A stretch of 29,411 bases of DNA from CAZPDM01 sp964585305. Its GTDB lineage: Bacteria; Planctomycetota; Uabimicrobiia; Uabimicrobiales; JABWCH01. The number at the start of each line of letters is the position of its first letter. Within the stretch, counting starts at the first letter, position 1. A program made the position numbers and the translations under genes. Of the stretch, positions 8,110 through 16,645 are shown in pieces. The stretch lies in NCBI GenBank assembly GCA_964585305.1, contig CAZPDM010000055.1:1-29411 (forward strand), written 5' to 3'. The notes under the pieces were generated by a model. That model ran no database searches. It was given only the letters and a program-made list of their open reading frames with translations, and was not told where the DNA came from.

Positions 8110-9765
8110 TTATTTCCCTTTTTTTTCTTTAATCTTTTGACGGCAGAATTCAATATATTTAGGAATATTTTTACTATTAGGATTTAGTTTTCTAGCAGAT
8201 TTAAAGTCTATAAGTGCTTTGGAATGTTCTCCCAATTTATGGTAGGCCAATCCGCGTTGATAGTAACTTAGCACATCATTAGGATTGTACATAATAGCTG
8301 AACTTAAATCGCGTATTGCCAAACTATAATTTTTTTGTCGTAAATAAGCCATACCCCGGTTAAAATAAGGCTCGGAATCTTCTGGTACCAATTTGATTGC
8401 TTTCGAAAAATCAGAAATTGCTTGAAGATAATCTGATTGCTCTGTATAAGTTAGCCCTCGGTTATTATATGCACGGGGATCTTCTGGTGTTAGACTGATC
8501 GTTCTATTAAAATTTTGTATGGCACGATAGTATTCTTTTAATTTATGATAGGCTAATCCACGATTATTATATGCTTCTGCAAATTTAGGATCTATTTGAA
8601 TTGCGCGACTAAAATCGCGAATAGATTCTTCATAATTATTTAAATGATACCGACAAAGACCGCGATTATTATATACAACTTTGTCTTCGTTATCATATTG
8701 TAAGGCTTTATCAAATTCTTGGCTGGCTCGAGGAAAGTCATTCAACATATAATAGCACATTCCTATATTACTATATACTTGAGAATTTTCTGCATCTATA
8801 GACAGTCCTTTTTCAAAAATTGAAATAGCTTGTTTATAGTTTTTCTTTTGAAGGTATTCACTTCCTTGAGCAAGACAAATTTCGATAAGTCGCTGACGTA
8901 AAGTTTGCAGTTCCTGTAATATATTTTGGCATGATTTAGGACGATTGTCTGGGTTTAAAGCTGACATAGATTGTATAAGACTAATTAAAGAAGAAGGCAA
9001 GTCTGATCGAAACTCTGCTAAAGGATAAAAATCGGCTGTAATTAAACGTCGTATTGTTTCTTTGCTTAGATAAAATTGCCCTGTATCAGAACATGGATGA
9101 CGTGCAGCTAGCATTTCATAAAATACTATTCCCATACTAAATAGATCGCTTTGAATAGAAGCATCTTTTTTATTTACAAATAATTCTGGGGCAGCATATC
9201 CTACTGTTCCAAACATAGTATGAGTTGCCCGGCTTCGTTCGGAAAGTCTTGCAATTCCTAAATCTCCGATAGTTAAAATATCGTCTCGAGAAAAAAATAT
9301 GTTTGATGGTTTAATGTCGCGATGTATGATTCCTTTATCATGCAGATCTTTTAAGCCAGATATCAAATGAATAGCGTATTTTAAAAAATCTTCTACAGAT
9401 ATTCCTGTTTTTTTTTCATTTCTACATTTATCAAGATAGCCTGATAAAGTTGCCTGCATTTTTTCCATAACAATATAATAATAACAGGAGTATGGAGGAA
9501 TTTCCTCTTTTTCTTTTCCGTAGTCTAATATTTCTACAATATATTTAGATTTGGCTCGTTTCATTAAGGCTATTTCATCACAAAAGCGGCGGATGGATTT
9601 TTCCCGATCTTCATCATTTTCTGCAATTAAAGCTGCTTTACAAATTTTAATCGCGACTTCTTTTTTATTGGCATCCAGAGCTGACCATACTTCTGCAAAA
9701 GAACCTCGTCCCAAAACATCAACTAAAGTATAACGACTATCAATAACATAACCTTTGATGTACAT
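8110..9765 (-). CDS. Soluble Ser/Thr protein kinase with C-terminal TPR repeats
   Basis: 551 residues from the ATG at 9765, which follows AAGAAAG by 8 nt. A GTG at 9774 would have no usable SD. The Hanks-type kinase domain (about 10-285) has every key motif: glycine loop LGRGSFAEVW (18-27), VAIK with Lys40, HRDIKPSN (148-155), DLG in place of DFG (168-170), GTVGYAAPE, and SDLFSMGIVFYEML. DLG is seen in some active bacterial kinases. Residues about 292-540 carry seven TPRs (repeating x-x-AYNNRGLAYHKL-x-x-Y-x-x-AI), expected to bind partner proteins. There is no transmembrane helix, so it is cytosolic, unlike PknB-type receptors. It is flanked by a pseudokinase-like protein, a PP2C phosphatase and an exported protein, which suggests one phospho-signalling pathway. 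Confidence 0.93.
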   Translation of the reverse strand: MYIKGYVIDSRYTLVDVLGRGSFAEVWSALDANKKEVAIKICKAALIAENDEDREKSIRRFCDEIALMKRAKSKYIVEILDYGKEKEEIPPYSCYYYIVMEKMQATLSGYLDKCRNEKKTGISVEDFLKYAIHLISGLKDLHDKGIIHRDIKPSNIFFSRDDILTIGDLGIARLSERSRATHTMFGTVGYAAPELFVNKKDASIQSDLFSMGIVFYEMLAARHPCSDTGQFYLSKETIRRLITADFYPLAEFRSDLPSSLISLIQSMSALNPDNRPKSCQNILQELQTLRQRLIEICLAQGSEYLQKKNYKQAISIFEKGLSIDAENSQVYSNIGMCYYMLNDFPRASQEFDKALQYDNEDKVVYNNRGLCRYHLNNYEESIRDFSRAIQIDPKFAEAYNNRGLAYHKLKEYYRAIQNFNRTISLTPEDPRAYNNRGLTYTEQSDYLQAISDFSKAIKLVPEDSEPYFNRGMAYLRQKNYSLAIRDLSSAIMYNPNDVLSYYQRGLAYHKLGEHSKALIDFKSARKLNPNSKNIPKYIEFCRQKIKEKKGK

Positions 9766-9785
9766 GATGTCCACTTTCTTTTTAG

Positions 9786-9822
9786 AAAAAATTTCCTTCC
9801 TTTGTTTGTAACAAAGGAAGGA
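9786..9822 (-). terminator. Terminator-type hairpin between the zinc-ribbon gene and the kinase gene
   Basis: A perfect 13-bp stem (9794-9806 and 9810-9822) with loop TGT is followed on the minus strand by AATTTTTTCT. It should terminate, at least partly, the transcript of the two upstream genes. The kinase SD lies about 10 nt past the T-tract with no clear promoter between, so read-through or a promoter inside 9823-9870 is needed for kinase expression. Confidence 0.85.
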
Positions 9823-9870
9823 CGAAACATTCTTGCTAGAAAAATCAGCAGACGAATTCTTTTTAAGTTA

Positions 9871-11538
9871 TCATCCTTCCAACATGACTTTCTTACGGTC
9901 GATCAATTGCTTATTGAAATATATAAGAACAAAAACACATGAAGCCTCTTCTATAGCTTCAAAATCAAGCGATATGGTTTGAGAAAGATCACTTTTAATC
10001 TTATGGCTGTATTCAATTTGTTCTAATATTTTTTGCCCTTCAGAATCGCGTGTAACTTGGAATTTCCATTCGCCTGCATCAGCAATTTCAATGTTTACTG
10101 TAACATCACCATCTTGATAGCGGCAATTTATATTTGCAATCTGATTTAAAAGATTTTGCATGGAACTGGCTAATTTATCTTGTGTGGGTAAAGAACGTGG
10201 GATAACTGGTTTGATGCGTCCGCTACTTTTTGACCCCTCTTTTGTTCGTTCTTTATCCGAAGATTTTGATTTATCTTTTGATTCCTCTAAATCAAGTTCT
10301 TCAAGAGGTAAAATGTTCAGACGCATTTCTTCCGAACCTTCCATTGTACCTATTTTTAATGGGTCTAAAGTTACTGTTTCTGTTTTGGGTGCTGTGGTTT
10401 CTGTTGATTCAATTCCTTGGCAATTGGGACAAACACTAGTTTCTTTATCAAATTCATTTTTACATATACGACAAACTTTTGTTCGGATTGCTAATGGTAA
10501 ATCGCTTTTTTTGTGACAGATTGGGCAAAATTCAGAATATTCTGCATTCAAACCAGGAAAGCTTGTGTTGCAATACGGACAAGTAAAAGAAAAATAAAAA
10601 CTGCCTCTTAGCATTTGAGGTAAGGAATCTTGAGAAAAAGTTGCATAACGTGCCACGTTTTCTGCTAAGCGTTTAGCTTGGTCGAGGTCTGCTTCTAAAT
10701 CTTGACAAATTTGTTCCAATTTTTCAATAGTAATAGCACCTTCAAAAAGTTGTTGAATTGTTGGGCGAAGCTTACTTTGATATAGTCGGGCCATATTTTT
10801 ATCTTGGATTAAATTGCGGAATTTTTCTAACATTTCAAAAGAAGACATGGGTTCGTTAATCCCAACATCCCAGGATAAAAGTTGTAATGTAATCAGAGCT
10901 ATAGCGTATTGATCATCTGGCATACTTTTTTGGTTTGTCAATTTTCGATTATAAATTGGAGGTCTTAACACGATTTCAAATTCATTGAGAGTTTCTCGAG
11001 AAAATTTATCAGGAAAACAGATTAGCCCAGCATGTAGAATTTCATGGTTATAGGAAACTAAAACAGTTTGGCTGCTAATATATTCGTGAGATTTTTTCCA
11101 TAAAAGCAAAGTTTTTGTAAGACTGCGCAAAAAACTAATAATATCCTTTGTACCTAAAGTAGGACGATCTTCTGGTTTTAAATGCACTAAGAATTCATGA
11201 AAAGTTTGCCCACCAAAAGCATCAGTCACTAAAAATCGGGAGTTCTCAAATTGAAAGATTCCATAAGCTGCAACCATTCCTGAATTATGCCAATGAGTTA
11301 AAGTTTTTTCAGGTTTAGGAATTTGGATATTAAGTTTATCTTCTATAGTCGTAATAATACTTGTACAAATTCGAGGATCATTGCTCATCGGGCGTAAATC
11401 AAACCATTCTTGAGATTTAGTATTTGGATCGTATTGTCCTGCCACACGTAGTATATGCTTATCAGTTTCAACAATCGTGTATGTTACTTTAGTATCCCCA
11501 TCACTGGTTTTTAAAATTCCGCTGATTTCGTTACTCAT
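9871..11538 (-). CDS. Degenerate kinase-like protein with double zinc ribbon
   Basis: A protein of 555 residues from the ATG at 11538, which has GGAG 7 nt upstream. It overlaps the phosphatase gene end by 8 nt, so translation is coupled. Residues about 60-300 have the layout of a protein kinase fold (FLRSLTKTLLLWKKSHEYI, where kinases have the helix before HRD, then DDQYAIALITLQLLSWD, resembling the SDIYALG helix). The HRD and DFG catalytic residues are absent, so at best it is a pseudokinase. Four CxxC pairs follow (CPYC, CPIC, CRIC, CPNC, about 320-375), forming two zinc ribbons. A Ser/Lys/Asp/Glu-rich linker and a beta-rich C-terminal domain end the protein. A scaffold or regulator between phosphatase and kinase fits the context, but that role is inferred. 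Confidence 0.7.
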   Translation of the reverse strand: MSNEISGILKTSDGDTKVTYTIVETDKHILRVAGQYDPNTKSQEWFDLRPMSNDPRICTSIITTIEDKLNIQIPKPEKTLTHWHNSGMVAAYGIFQFENSRFLVTDAFGGQTFHEFLVHLKPEDRPTLGTKDIISFLRSLTKTLLLWKKSHEYISSQTVLVSYNHEILHAGLICFPDKFSRETLNEFEIVLRPPIYNRKLTNQKSMPDDQYAIALITLQLLSWDVGINEPMSSFEMLEKFRNLIQDKNMARLYQSKLRPTIQQLFEGAITIEKLEQICQDLEADLDQAKRLAENVARYATFSQDSLPQMLRGSFYFSFTCPYCNTSFPGLNAEYSEFCPICHKKSDLPLAIRTKVCRICKNEFDKETSVCPNCQGIESTETTAPKTETVTLDPLKIGTMEGSEEMRLNILPLEELDLEESKDKSKSSDKERTKEGSKSSGRIKPVIPRSLPTQDKLASSMQNLLNQIANINCRYQDGDVTVNIEIADAGEWKFQVTRDSEGQKILEQIEYSHKIKSDLSQTISLDFEAIEEASCVFVLIYFNKQLIDRKKVMLEG

Positions 11539-13984
11539 GGACATACTCCATTGCTAGCAAATATACATCATCTGTTAAAGGTCGCCCATTTGCTTTTTCG
11601 CGAACTTTTTCATGTAAGAATTCTGAGATATTTTGTTGAGGCAGATACTTCATAAGATAATCAAAGGTATCATAATTTCCAAAACAATCTATCAATCCAT
11701 TTGTTTGCAGAAGTAATACATCCCCTGATGTAAGTTTAATCTTTTCAGGTTTACGTTGGTAATATTGATCACTTATTTTTAAACCAAATCGAGGGACTCC
11801 ATATTCTTTAATAAAACGTCCTTCGCTGGTTATTCTATTGTATAAATATACTTGTGGTACACCTGCTCGTAAATAATTGAAAGAGTGTTCTTGCGTATTT
11901 AAAATACCTACAAGTCCGGAAAAACAATGGAAATCATCGTTATATTGACGAACATGAGTAAGTTCTTTTTGAATACGGAATAAAATTTTGTCTGCGCTTT
12001 GATCTTCAAAATCTCGGATCATACGTTCAAGAAGAACTTTAATCCAAAATAGATTGCAAGATTGTTCTAATCCTGTTCCTTGTAAGTCAACTAAGCAAAT
12101 AGCAAGATTGTTTCCGTCCAAAGGATACATAAAACAAGCATCACCACCAGGATTTGTTGAAAAATCAAAGAAAGATTCAAATTTATAATCTGGAATTTTA
12201 GGAAAAATAAGTGTTGCAAGTTGATGAGCTAATTGGCGTGCTACTTCTTTTTTATCCCACGGATCAATAGTTTTATCAAAAAATTCTTGCACCCGATGGG
12301 TAGAAAATTGCCCATCTCGTAAGCCTTTTTCAATTACTTGGCCGACTTGTTTGGATTTAATTGCTAGCTTAATTGTATAATTTGCCATTTCGTCATGTTC
12401 TGTTTGACTATTTTTCAAGATTTGTTCATGTAAGGCGTTTTCCAAAAGTTCAGGAGAAAGAAGTCTCAAAATATGTTCAGGTGGAATATGTAATTTTTGA
12501 GAAAGTTCTTGAATTAAGCCTGTAGTAAGCTGTTGCTCATTTTTTATCTGCGCAAGCAATTCTAATTTTTGTAAAGCGTCTTGACGTTCTTGTTCGATCT
12601 GCGAATGCTCTTGTTGCAATTGCTCCATATTTTGGTGTAGTTGAGAAATTTCTCCTTCAAGCTCTTCAATACGTGCTTCCAATGTAGTTGTATAAGTATT
12701 GCTGGTTCGTTTCTCACGTTCTTTTATTAAGGCTTCTTCTAACAACTGCATTTTCTGTTGTTGCTGCCGGATCATTTCCGCAAATCTTTCGGAAGATTCC
12801 TTAAGTTTTACAACTAATTTTTTCAGTTCGCTATTTTGTTGTTTTAATGCAAGGAAGTCAGAAAATTCATCTTCAATGTCCAAGACACCAACTTTTACTG
12901 GATTGATTGTAATATGTGGTATTTCATCAATTTTTTGGTAAACGTCAAATTTGTTTTCACCTTTTTCAATTAAATATTTAATGTTTTTTGTGCTATCCAT
13001 AATTGCCCATTGTTCATCAGGGACAAGATTGGATATTTTCGCTTGTTCTGGTAAGGGATATCGTGTACCAAATTTTTCTTCGAGGGGTTCAGGAATGACG
13101 CCTTGTATAAGATAATTTCTATAATCTAAAGATAAACTGAACAATAATTTATTTTTTCCACGAATTCTGTAGATAAATGAAAACAAGTCATCAGAAGAAA
13201 GATCTCTCTTTAAAGATAAACTATCTAAACGATCGCGGCGTTCTCCTTTAGGAATGTAAACAGATTTGCGAAAAAACTCAGAGGTTCGAATTTGAGAATA
13301 AGACAAATCAAATTCTGCTTTTTCAAAAAATATATGAAATCCTTCTGGCTCAATCTCATCTTTTCTGCTTTTTGCTAAAGGATAACGAATAACAAATGTT
13401 ACGCGGCTGTAACGTGATAAAAGCTCCTCAATATTTCCAGCTAGACGATGGTGTGCAGTAATCCAATCTCCATAAACTTTTTGAATAGCAAGTTTACGAT
13501 TTTGGTCGCTTGTTTGTTGATAATCCCCCAGAGCTTGAATCATTCGTTGAAATTCTTGGGCTGGATAAGAAAACATTTTTAAAATGGTTTCAAAAATTTC
13601 ATGTGCTAAATTGTAATCCTTTTGGTAAACATTCATTGCAACTTGTGGTGGACGTGTTCCCTGGTTTCCCATAAATTTAGCCAAGGCCTGAACATCAACA
13701 TCTTTTTTAAGAAGCAGAGAATGGATACAATTTACCTTAAGAAAATGATAGAGATGTGAAGTTGTGTTATCATAGAATTCTTCAAATGGTTCTTTGAGTT
13801 CGTATTTTTCATTTATAGCTAAAAAAGGAAAAATTTTAAATCCTTGTTTTAAAACCAAAAAAAAATACCCGACCCCATCATATTTTTTTTCACAAATTCC
13901 GTGTAGTTTTTTCTGGATGATTTCCAATGTTTTTGGGGATACCGTAGCATCCAAAGATTTTATAAGATCGTATAATTCTCTCAC
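11531..13984 (-). CDS. SpoIIE-type PP2C phosphatase with long N-terminal region and coiled coil
   Basis: 817 residues from a GTG start at 13984, 10 nt after GAGG, with an in-frame TGA upstream. Residues 1-380 match no family I recognise. Residues about 385-490 are a coiled coil rich in Glu, Gln and Leu. The C-terminal about 220 residues are a SpoIIE/PP2C domain: GGD near 613, DLQGTG in place of DxxGHG, GLVGILNTQEHSFNYLRAG, LLLQTNGLID and the closing LTDDVYLLAM. The Asp residues that bind the two metals are present, so it should be active on phosphoserine or phosphothreonine. Family members typically act on anti-sigma-factor antagonists. None is visible here, so the local zinc-ribbon protein or kinase are candidate substrates. 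It appears to be the first gene of the signalling operon, and the leader contains a hairpin and a palindrome. Confidence 0.88.
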   Translation of the reverse strand: MRELYDLIKSLDATVSPKTLEIIQKKLHGICEKKYDGVGYFFLVLKQGFKIFPFLAINEKYELKEPFEEFYDNTTSHLYHFLKVNCIHSLLLKKDVDVQALAKFMGNQGTRPPQVAMNVYQKDYNLAHEIFETILKMFSYPAQEFQRMIQALGDYQQTSDQNRKLAIQKVYGDWITAHHRLAGNIEELLSRYSRVTFVIRYPLAKSRKDEIEPEGFHIFFEKAEFDLSYSQIRTSEFFRKSVYIPKGERRDRLDSLSLKRDLSSDDLFSFIYRIRGKNKLLFSLSLDYRNYLIQGVIPEPLEEKFGTRYPLPEQAKISNLVPDEQWAIMDSTKNIKYLIEKGENKFDVYQKIDEIPHITINPVKVGVLDIEDEFSDFLALKQQNSELKKLVVKLKESSERFAEMIRQQQQKMQLLEEALIKEREKRTSNTYTTTLEARIEELEGEISQLHQNMEQLQQEHSQIEQERQDALQKLELLAQIKNEQQLTTGLIQELSQKLHIPPEHILRLLSPELLENALHEQILKNSQTEHDEMANYTIKLAIKSKQVGQVIEKGLRDGQFSTHRVQEFFDKTIDPWDKKEVARQLAHQLATLIFPKIPDYKFESFFDFSTNPGGDACFMYPLDGNNLAICLVDLQGTGLEQSCNLFWIKVLLERMIRDFEDQSADKILFRIQKELTHVRQYNDDFHCFSGLVGILNTQEHSFNYLRAGVPQVYLYNRITSEGRFIKEYGVPRFGLKISDQYYQRKPEKIKLTSGDVLLLQTNGLIDCFGNYDTFDYLMKYLPQQNISEFLHEKVREKANGRPLTDDVYLLAMEYVHE

Positions 13985-13998
13985 AGTATATGAACCTC

Positions 13999-14015
13999 AT
14001 GAACAAGTTGTTCAT
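13999..14015. promoter_or_regulatory. 17-nt palindrome next to the phosphatase RBS
   Basis: ATGAACAA-g-TTGTTCAT is a perfect palindrome around a single central base, and it abuts the GAGG ribosome site of the GTG start at 13984. It could be an operator for a dimeric repressor or a small RNA hairpin that hides the RBS. No matching second copy was noticed in the window. Confidence 0.5.
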
Positions 14016-14016
14016 C

Positions 14017-14045
14017 AAAAAAAATTCACAGCTCGAACGAGCTGT
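14017..14045 (-). terminator. Terminator-like hairpin in the phosphatase operon leader
   Basis: ACAGCTCG/CGAGCTGT (14028-14035 and 14038-14045) is followed on the minus strand by GAATTTTTTTT. It lies downstream of both the yggU gene and a good promoter (14107-14080). It could end the yggU transcript and also attenuate the phosphatase operon. Confidence 0.75.
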
Positions 14046-14079
14046 ACAAGGTATAATTTTTTTAAGATTTGTTTCTTTT

Positions 14080-14107
14080 ATAATATTGTTTTATAATAAT
14101 TTGTCAA
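14080..14107 (-). promoter_or_regulatory. Sigma70-type promoter for the phosphatase operon
   Basis: On the minus strand, a perfect -35 TTGACA (14107-14102), a 16-nt AT-rich spacer and -10 TATTAT (14085-14080). The predicted start near 14073 gives a leader of about 90 nt that includes the hairpin and palindrome before the GTG at 13984. Confidence 0.65.
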
Positions 14108-14154
14108 GCACTTTTTCTAAAGATTTTCTGGAACTTCAGAAAAATATTTAACTA

Positions 14155-14454
14155 CTACTTTGTTACTAACATTTTTTCTAATTTTTCTTGCAATAAGTTT
14201 TCAGGACAATTTGTAAAAATAACTAGCTTTATGCGACTTGTTTCTCCTTGGGCAATCTCAATTTCTGATTTTCTGATGTCTAATTTTTTTGATAAAAAAG
14301 CAATGAGTTCTTGATTAGCTTTGCCTTTTTCAGGAGGTGCTGCAATGGTAATCCGTAATTCATTTTCATAATTTTGTATAGCTGTTTTACTTGCACCTGG
14401 AACAACTTTAATAGTAAGACATGGTAGTCTTTTATAAAGGCCAATTTTAATCAT
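14155..14454 (-). CDS. YggU family protein (DUF167)
   Basis: A small protein of 99 residues from the ATG at 14454. A TTG at 14463 is less likely. The family signature is clear: LTIKVVPGASKTAI near the N-terminus, then LRITIAAPPEKGKANQELIAFLSKKL and GETSRIKLVIF. DUF167/YggU proteins have a conserved small alpha/beta fold and no established biochemical role. The start overlaps the end of the upstream exported TPR gene by 8 nt, so translation is likely coupled. The transcript is probably ended by the hairpin near 14028. Confidence 0.9.
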   Translation of the reverse strand: MIKIGLYKRLPCLTIKVVPGASKTAIQNYENELRITIAAPPEKGKANQELIAFLSKKLDIRKSEIEIAQGETSRIKLVIFTNCPENLLQEKLEKMLVTK

Positions 14455-15484
14455 TTTGGACAATTCTTTCTTTAAGTCTTTTTACTAACCAATCTTTTTC
14501 TTTACAATAAGTAGGAAACTTTCGTTCTAAAGAAGTAAGATATTTTTCTGCTTCTACATAATTTTGAAGTTCCAAATAGGCCTTAGCTTTATAATATACA
14601 ATATCTGCAGCTTTATTTTCTTGTGCAAGGTTTTCTTTTTCTATTTTTTTTATAATATCAAGACAACGATTCCCTTGACTTGTAATCCCATATAATCTTG
14701 CTAGCTCAAATAATACCTCACGTTTTACATTATCGTCTAATTTTTTATTCATTGACTCCCATATATATTGCAAAAAACAAAGAGTTTCTACTCTATATTC
14801 TAAATTATCAGCAATATGAATAAGCTTTCTCCAAGATTCTATATCTTCAATGTTTTTTATTGCTTCTTTATATGCTATGGTGTATTCGTTATATTTTCTA
14901 TCTAATTCTCCTGAGCTGCTTATCCATTGTTGTTGCAATCTTTCTGACTGATCAATAAGCCATTGAGGTTTATTTCCCTTTTTGTTACGTATTTGTTTCA
15001 GCAATTCTTGCCCATTTTTATAATATGTTTGAGCTTGAGCGGATTTACCACGACGTTGAAAGATTAAAGCAAGTAAAAATTGGCTATTTCCAGCTGCAAT
15101 CCATTGATTTTGGCGTTGGCTTGTATCTTTTAAAAATTCGATAGCTTCGCTAAATAGTCCTATTTCAAGAAGATAATCAACATGCGCACGATCATCTTTT
15201 GCCCATTTTTTATTGCCTTTTTTTCTAAGATAAAGTTGCCGAATATTTTGTTCTTCTTGGGCTACCATTTTTTGTATTTTAGCGTCTAATGCTTGTATTT
15301 TAAGTGTAGATTGTTGATTACTTAAAGGTTCTGGAGCAATTTCTTCGTTATCCTGGCATTCTTCTAAAGTTTTTTTACAAAATTCTGAAATTTCAGATAT
15401 CTTCGGAAATTTTTCTTCATTTCCTTGAGAAAATATTTTTCCTAAAAAAAGGAAAATAATAATTAAAATTAGATATTTTTTCAT
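14447..15484 (-). CDS. Exported TPR-like repeat protein
   Basis: A 345-residue protein with an N-terminal signal peptide (MKKYLILIIIFLFLGKIFSQ), so it should be exported. No lipobox Cys is present. An acidic stretch and a Gln-rich helical segment follow. Residues about 105-335 are helix pairs with TPR-like spacing (LLEIGLFSEAIEFLKD; LALIFQRRGKSAQAQTYYKNG; YYKAKAYLELQNYVEAEKYL). Such proteins usually bind other proteins at the envelope, and the partner here is unknown. No good SD precedes the ATG at 15484, but the signal peptide begins right at this Met. It is divergent from the acyltransferase gene. Confidence 0.75.
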   Translation of the reverse strand: MKKYLILIIIFLFLGKIFSQGNEEKFPKISEISEFCKKTLEECQDNEEIAPEPLSNQQSTLKIQALDAKIQKMVAQEEQNIRQLYLRKKGNKKWAKDDRAHVDYLLEIGLFSEAIEFLKDTSQRQNQWIAAGNSQFLLALIFQRRGKSAQAQTYYKNGQELLKQIRNKKGNKPQWLIDQSERLQQQWISSSGELDRKYNEYTIAYKEAIKNIEDIESWRKLIHIADNLEYRVETLCFLQYIWESMNKKLDDNVKREVLFELARLYGITSQGNRCLDIIKKIEKENLAQENKAADIVYYKAKAYLELQNYVEAEKYLTSLERKFPTYCKEKDWLVKRLKERIVQND

Positions 15485-15569
15485 AAGTTTTAACGGAAAA
15501 ATGCTAGTTTCCTTAAAATAACTAGGTAAAACCGCTCCTTTATTTGAATTTTTAGATAAAAAAATTGTT

Positions 15570-15598
15570 TTGACAAAGTAGAAAATTTTAGCTATTAT
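15570..15598 (+). promoter_or_regulatory. Sigma70-type promoter of the acyltransferase-birA operon
   Basis: TTGACA (15570-15575), 17-nt spacer, TATTAT (15593-15598). Transcription would start near 15605. The leader of about 80 nt contains the inverted repeat CTAAGAA/TTCTTAG (15609-15615 and 15623-15629) followed by a T-rich run, a weak hairpin. Confidence 0.75.
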
Positions 15599-15683
15599 AG
15601 CATATCTTCTAAGAAGATACTATTCTTAGTCTTATTTTTTAGCTAAGGCTGAGAACTGACACTGACTGTTTTAAGGAAAATTC

Positions 15684-16562
15684 ATGGGTATTTGTAATGT
15701 AGAATGGGAAGTTTTGAAAAATCCTTCTAATTTCCGAAAATTATCTATGGGAAATTGGGGCGGAATTGGAGATCCTCAAGTCTATGGTGTTTTTGACTTA
15801 GACTGCGAGCAGGTCGTTCCATATTTAGAAAAATTACGTCAAACATATAATGTTAAAGTTACTGTAAACCATCTTATTGGCCGTGTTATGGCTTTAACAT
15901 TACGAAAATATCCCTTTTTAAATGGTATGATTGCTAACGGAAAAATCTATCTGCGTAAAAACGTGGATATTTTTTTTCAAGTTGGTTTAGAAAATGCTGA
16001 AACAGAATTAGTTGGTGTATGTTTAAGAAATGCGGATCAGCTTGGTATTGTTGATTTTTCCAAGCAGTTGATTGAAAAAAGCGAACACGTTAAGAATTCT
16101 CGTAATCATCCTATGCGTAAATCGCAAAATCCGTTTAAATATATTCCATGGAGATTGATTCCGTTTGCTATTAAATTTTTAAATTGGTTACAGTATGATT
16201 GGAATTTAAATCTTTCCTGGCTAGGAATTCCTAAGGATGCGTTAGGTAGTCTTATGATTACGGCGGTTGGCACATTAGGATTAGAAATGGTTTTTGTTCC
16301 ACTGACTCATTTGGGCCGTACCCCTGCCCAGCTTGCAGTTGGAAAAATTTGCAAAAAACCCGTTGTTATAGACGATCAAATCGTTATACGCCAAAGATTA
16401 AATTTATGCTACACTTTTGACCATCGCTTTATGGATGGGCTTCTAGCATCCAAATTAAGCCGATATTTCCGAGAACTCTTTGAGAATCCTGAAAAGTACG
16501 CAGATTTACTCGAAGGTCGAATTTCCACTGAAAGTCCTGTTTCAGAAACAGAGAAAAAATAA
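15684..16562 (+). CDS. Stand-alone E2-type (2-oxoacid dehydrogenase) acyltransferase domain
   Basis: 292 residues that align in outline with the catalytic domain of dihydrolipoamide acyltransferases of the CoA-dependent acyltransferase superfamily. The catalytic motif DHRFMDG is at 246-252, with the expected late position, and Y-F-R-E-L-F-E-N-P-E follows. The lipoyl and E1/E3-binding domains found in true E2 subunits are absent, and no E1 or E3 genes are nearby. So it may act on a free acyl-CoA rather than a swinging lipoyl arm, but the substrate is unknown. AAGGA precedes the ATG at good spacing. It is the first gene after a strong promoter and is probably co-transcribed with the small basic protein, birA and the reductase. 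Confidence 0.82.
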   Translation: MGICNVEWEVLKNPSNFRKLSMGNWGGIGDPQVYGVFDLDCEQVVPYLEKLRQTYNVKVTVNHLIGRVMALTLRKYPFLNGMIANGKIYLRKNVDIFFQVGLENAETELVGVCLRNADQLGIVDFSKQLIEKSEHVKNSRNHPMRKSQNPFKYIPWRLIPFAIKFLNWLQYDWNLNLSWLGIPKDALGSLMITAVGTLGLEMVFVPLTHLGRTPAQLAVGKICKKPVVIDDQIVIRQRLNLCYTFDHRFMDGLLASKLSRYFRELFENPEKYADLLEGRISTESPVSETEKK

Positions 16563-16645
16563 GATTTTTTTTCTAAATATTTTGATGTTACGATCAACAA
16601 TCTACGCAATCAAAAATTATTTTCTTTAAAAGGAAAGAGATCATA

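Noticed and set aside
8108..8153. Longer N-terminus of the exported protein starting at 8153
   Set aside because: It would put Lys-rich residues encoded by the kinase gene end before an otherwise perfect signal peptide. The ATG at 8108 has a proper SD.
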